From positions 194,866,432 through 194,930,431 of the forward strand of contig CM035415.1 in assembly GCA_020310875.1 (NCBI GenBank): 64,000 nucleotides of DNA, written 5' to 3'. The notes beneath the pieces are model-generated. The model was not told the origin of the DNA, searched no databases, and saw nothing but the letters and a program-made list of their open reading frames with translations. Shown in pieces: positions 60,205-64,000 of the stretch. Position 1 is the first letter of the stretch; each line of letters opens with the position of its first letter. Source of the DNA: Ceratopteris richardii (taxonomy: Eukaryota > Streptophyta > Polypodiopsida > Polypodiales > Pteridaceae). Position numbers and translations under genes: made by a program.

Positions 60205-61124
60205 ATGCCTAACTGATTAGCCCAAATTTTTGCCCAGAGTACAACCTCGTTGCCGATCAATTGGTATCAGTTACTTGATTCTTTTTAGTTAATGATTGTG
60301 TTTATGGTCTTGTCTGATATCACGTCGTCAGGAACACTTGAATGTTCTTCGTACTTTCGTTTGATCGTTCCACATTAGGTTCTTTTCCTTTAGGTTATCG
60401 ATAGTACAGAGATTATGTTTTTAACTTGAACTTGAGTTTTTAGGTAGTCTTCAACTTGATAACTGCCTATCGTCGCCCTGACTTACTCCTATCTCTACTC
60501 GTTCTTAGCTTGAGCTAGGAAATGACAGAGGGAGTTGAGAATAATCCAACCTTACTTGTTGATCCCTTGCTTTATGGTGCTCAAGAACCCGGTTCTCAAG
60601 CTTGCAAAGAAACCTTGCTTTGTACGCTCTCAGTTGCTCTCAATGGACCTATAAAAGATCCACGGTTAGCTCAATGCTTATATTCAAAGAACAAAACCAA
60701 CCACTTTCATTCATGTGACACAAACACACATCTGCATTGTGACTTTTAGGAAAATAATTCTAAAGACCCCTGACTTTGATCCCCCTGGGTATGGTCAACT
60801 TCAAAATACCCTTTCTGAAAATCAACGCATTATTCTTGTAAAAAACAGTTGAGGGCGTGTAGTATATGCCACGAGCTTTCCAACAAGCCCAAGAGCTCAA
60901 AAATTGGATTTCGTATGAAAAAGTTATGACTGTTCAGGGTTTAGGGAGTTAAATCAGGATTCAATACAAGCTAACAGTCAAACAGGAATACTCGAGTAAC
61001 TTGTGGCACGGCCTAGCGATGCAATACTACACCCTAGTGTTTGTCCCACACTTAGTCACAATTTAGACCAATAATTTTGCCTTGAAAATTTGACCTAATT
61101 TGCCCTTCTAACGCGTTCGCAAAG
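60205..61124 (-). other. Leader of element B between palindrome array and gag
   Basis: Aligned with 52354-53248 in A but with more substitutions and small length changes. The conserved GAGCTTTCCAACAAGCCC stretch is near 60870. No gene is seen. Confidence 0.5.
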
Positions 61125-61745
61125 TCTGTCGGTCGCGATTGACAGGTCAGTCGCGATCGACGTGTCGATCGCGATTGACAGGTCCGTCGTGGCTGTCAGT
61201 CGCGATTGACTGGTCAGTCGCGATTGACACGTGGCCGAAAAGTCAATCAATCGTGGTCAAAGCGTCGTTGACTCTGTCGGTCGCGATTGATGAGTCGATC
61301 GCGATTGACAGGTCGGTCGCGAGGGTCTGTCGATCGTGGTCAAACAGTCGTTGACTGTGTCGGTCGCGATTGACAGAGCCGTCGTGGTCTGTCCCTCGTG
61401 GTCAAACAGTCGTTGACTGTGTCGGTCGCGATTGATGAGTCGATCGCGATTGATGACTCGATCGCGATTGACACGTGTCACGCGTATGGTCAGTCGGTCG
61501 TGGTCAATCGGTCGTTGACTCTGTCGGTCGCGATTGACAGAGCCGTCGTGGGCTGTCGATCGCGATTGACGTGTCGATCGCGATTGACAGATCTGACCGT
61601 CGTGGTTTGTCGATCGCGATTGACAGAAATCTGTGGAATTTCAAAAAACTAAACACATTTTTGGGAAGCTCTAGGCCTGTAGGTCATGGATATGCACTTT
61701 GTTTAGCAATTAGAGCAATTTTTCTGTCGGTCGCGATTGACAGAG
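61125..61745. repeat. Palindrome array in leader of element B
   Basis: About 16 units with the core TCGCGAT in 620 bases, such as GTCGATCGCGATTGAC and GTCGGTCGCGATTGAC, with TCGTGGTCAA units between. Most of the short open frames across it are only translations of the repeat. Compared with A the left arm is more often GGTC or GATC, so many units keep only an 8-10 bp perfect palindrome. Confidence 0.9.
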
Positions 61746-62096
61746 CTCGGCGACACACAGACAGTTACTCAGATTTCCGTACCTGCGCAGAGTGCTGGGG
61801 ATGATGATGCGGCCTGTACCTGCTGAATGCTCACAAAACATGCAAAAAATAGCACATGCAAATTCGCTCTCTCGCTCTCTCTCACAAGTGAAATGAGGGA
61901 AATGAGGTGGAGATGGGAATATAGTCAAAAAACTGAAATTTTCGCGATGATGGAGATGGACGTGGGAGATGGTGATGATGATGATGATGATGAAGATGGT
62001 GAAGAAAGTAAAAGAAAATCGATGAGAGTGAAGAATATACCTACAACTCCAACGCGTCAACTCTACGTCTTACCATCACACGCTCGTCCTCAAAGC

Positions 62097-62118
62097 TCGA
62101 TCCCCGGCAACGGCACCA
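62097..62118 (-). other. Primer binding site of B (tRNA-Asp)
   Basis: Same place and length as in A, with one mismatch to the tRNA-Asp 3' end. Eight bases separate it from the LTR at 62127. Confidence 0.85.
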
Positions 62119-62126
62119 AAATTTGG

Positions 62127-62842
62127 TGTAGCTCAATGATGAGTAGCACCTCCTTTAATGTCAATCCGGGAAGACGTGAGGATGGTATGAAGACCTCGAG
62201 CAAGTGGCGGCACAAGTGCGTGAGTGAGAAGCACACAAGCATGCACACACATACACACACAGGCGCACACACGGCAAGACAAAGAGAGAGAATCAATGGA
62301 GTTCTTTAGATTACTTTCAAAAGCTCTTACAAGTTCGTTTCAATTACAATCTAACTTCAAAAATGAGCTCTCTAGCTCTTTTTATAGTTTTTGACTAGCT
62401 TTTGGCCCTGTCCAGACCTAGTGTCCGGCCTAGTTAAAAATTAGGTTCCAGGGCTTATTTGGGGGCTCAAACGAGATCTAAAAAATACGAAAATTGGTAC
62501 GCAACTACTTCTAAGGCTCCTCAAGCTCAAGGACTCCTTGTCTTGCACAAAATGGAGCTACAAAAACGTGAAATGATATTTACAATGATTGTTAGTGATA
62601 AAAATCACTGTTGTTGTAGGGATTTCTTCTAGTGATCTGCCATACATATCTTCGAGCTCCCTACTTGCTCTTCCTCCCTGCATGTCCATCTCTTTGATTT
62701 GCATTAATGTCTTGAAAAAATATTGGCCTACTTGCCAGATCTTCTTTGACTGCCCTGTTTGCTTGTGCTGTCCCTTCGCTCTGACTCCCTTCTTTGACTT
62801 TCATGTCTTGTACGTCCTGGTGTACCAAGGCTACTGCCAACA
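62127..62842 (-). repeat. 5' LTR of element B
   Basis: 716 bp, three differences from 28770-29485 by eye. TATA box at 62378-62386 (minus), dyad CAAGGACTCCTTG at 62528-62540, CA-rich repeat near 62240-62275. Confidence 0.95.
62378..62386 (-). promoter_or_regulatory. TATA box of element B
   Basis: TATAAAAAG on the minus strand in the same conserved block as in A, C and D. Confidence 0.7.
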
Positions 62843-62847
62843 GAATG
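62843..62847. repeat. Target duplication of B, right copy
   Basis: GAATG directly after the CCAACA end of the 5' LTR. Confidence 0.9.
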
Positions 62848-64000
62848 TGTTCGTCCTCAAGTATGTCACTAACGATTCACTCTAGTCTGGTGTGAGAGAC
62901 ACGTGATACAATGTAGCATGCTCTACTGGTGGTCTTTCACAACAAACATGGCATTCTTTACACAACTTGTAGACATCTGCTTCCATCGAAGGCCAATATA
63001 CTCCTAGTCTATGAAGAGTCTGTAATGTTTGATGTTTCGAATGATGTTGCTTTAATGCACCTACGTGTGCTAATTGCAACCAATTCGCGTGTTCTGATTC
63101 ATCTACACAACAAGCAAGAATCCTTTGATTATCCTGTTTATATATGCTTCCTGCTATGATTTGGTATCTCTGAGATCCTTCTTTGATCTTTATCCTAGGA
63201 TTCTTTGGTCCATATGTGAGAATAGGGACTATTGGTTTAGCCCATTCTGGTGCTATCTCAAGATTAAACAAATAAGCATCTGGTAATTCATCCGCTATTC
63301 CTTGAGGAGCTTCTCCTGAGGTTAATCTCGAGAGGTGGTCAGCTCTGAGATGCGTCTTTCCTTTCGTGACTACAACTTCAAATTCGTACTCCATGAGTAA
63401 TAGAAACCAACGTATCAATCGTCTTGTGTTACATGGTTTGTTGACTAGGTACAATAGGGCTTGATGATCTGTAAAGAACTTGAACTTGTTTGCCAACAAA
63501 TAGTGTCTGAAATTCTTTACCGCGTAGATCATCCCTAATCCTTCTCGTTCCATCGTGGTGTAATTTCTTTCTGCTGCGTTCAATTGTCTGCTCGCGTAAG
63601 CTATGGGGAGATCTATGTTACCTTCATTCGTGGGTTGTGCTAACACACATCCTATGGCGTAATTGGATGCATCCACATGTACATGGAATGGCTTACTCCA
63701 ATCTGGGGTTGTCAATATAGGTGCTGAGCACAAGCGTCGTTTAAGTTGATTGAATGAATTTTCACATTCATCTGTCCATTCAAAATTGGTTAAAAGAGAG
63801 TACAAAGGCTTGGCTATGATTGCATACATGTGTATGAATCTCCTATAATAACCGCAATGGCCCATAAATGCTCGTACCTCTTTCACATTAGTTGGTCTAG
63901 GTAATTCTGCAATTACCTTCACCTTTTCCTCATCCGTAGAGATTCCATTTTTTGACACAATGTGTCCTAGAATTTTACCTTGTCTGACCACGAAAACACA
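62848..64000 (-). pseudogene. pol of element C, part upstream of the B insertion
   Basis: From the window edge leftwards this shows the end of reverse transcriptase (KILGHIVSKNGIS, FMGHCGYYRRFIH), RNase H (HVDASNYAIGCV, AYASRQLNAAERN, FFTDHQALLYL) and the first HHCC zinc module (LAHVGALKQHH, CKEC). The second zinc module and the integrase core lie on the far side of B, beyond 28770. It is highly similar to the start of D. The rest of pol, gag and the 5' LTR are outside the window. Confidence 0.9.

Larger units (their letters stand above)
28770..62842 (-). mobile_element. Ty3/Gypsy (Athila-like) element B inserted in element C
   Basis: Two 716-bp LTRs (28770-29485 and 62127-62842) bound an element of about 17.1 kb once nested A is subtracted. 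Target duplication GAATG is perfect (28765-28769 and 62843-62847), in the integrase region of C. The order on the minus strand is 5' LTR, tRNA-Asp primer site, palindrome-rich leader, gag-pro-pol, aORF, polypurine tract, 3' LTR. I count three LTR differences by eye (about 0.4%), which at an assumed 1.3e-8 per site per year is of the order of 0.16 million years. Apart from nested A, gag-pol reads open; the aORF has about two breaks. Confidence 0.95.
14194..64000 (-). mobile_element. Ty3/Gypsy (Athila-like) element C, outer host of nested insertions
   Basis: The 3' LTR is at 14194-14833; the 5' LTR lies beyond the right end of the window. C is interrupted by Copia F (17682-24119) in its aORF and by Gypsy B (28770-62842) in its integrase region. 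Its own sequence is therefore 14194-17681, 24120-28769 and 62848-64000. It belongs to the same subfamily as D (very similar aORF start and pol). C must be older than A, B and F because it contains them. It is broken, with many breaks besides the two insertions. Confidence 0.9.

Overview
The window is plant nuclear DNA made almost entirely of nested LTR retrotransposons. I found no intact host gene, tRNA or rRNA gene, CRISPR array or bacterial feature. A land-plant source is indicated by a Ty1/Copia element with an initiator-Met primer site and by very large Ty3/Gypsy elements that look Athila-like: primer site matching the 3' end of tRNA-Asp, CX2CX3HX4C gag knuckles, no chromodomain, and a long extra ORF after pol. 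The species cannot be told from the sequence.

Layout. (1) Positions 1-8669: the 3' part of Gypsy copy D, plus strand, running in from outside the window. (2) 8670-about 13398: fragment E, minus strand, a divergent relative with a much shorter extra ORF, cut by D on the left. (3) About 13399-14193: a short stretch of unassigned DNA with one weak exon-like segment. (4) 14194-64000: Gypsy copy C, minus strand, which runs off the right end. C carries two direct insertions: Copia element F (17682-24119, plus, target duplication TTTTT) in its extra ORF, and Gypsy copy B (28770-62842, minus, target duplication GAATG) in its integrase region. B in turn carries Gypsy copy A (37938-54893, minus, target duplication ATATG) at the start of its reverse transcriptase. 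By-eye LTR differences agree with the nesting: A 1 in 686 bp, B 3 in 716 bp, F 4 in 1024 bp.

Architecture of the Gypsy family, read in A and B: LTR; tRNA-Asp primer site; a leader of about 1.8-1.9 kb holding an array of palindromes centred on TCGCGA; gag with an unfamiliar N-terminal domain and three zinc knuckles; a first aspartic protease; reverse transcriptase; RNase H; two tandem integrase-type HHCC zinc-binding modules; the DDE integrase core; a second aspartic-protease-like domain downstream of integrase; a tail of repeated W-[VI]-P-K motifs; then a separate long ORF (called aORF here) of up to about 1350 residues. The aORF has two conserved globular domains joined by a Pro/Ser/Thr-rich stretch and a coiled coil. 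It is preceded in every copy by a splice-acceptor-like sequence, runs through the polypurine tract and ends inside the 3' LTR.

The strongest candidates for undescribed biology are the leader palindrome arrays, the second protease after integrase, the duplicated zinc module, and the long non-envelope-like aORF that diverges faster than gag and pol. All elements are treated as fossils: A is nearly whole, B is whole apart from A and a couple of breaks, and C, D, E and F are broken.
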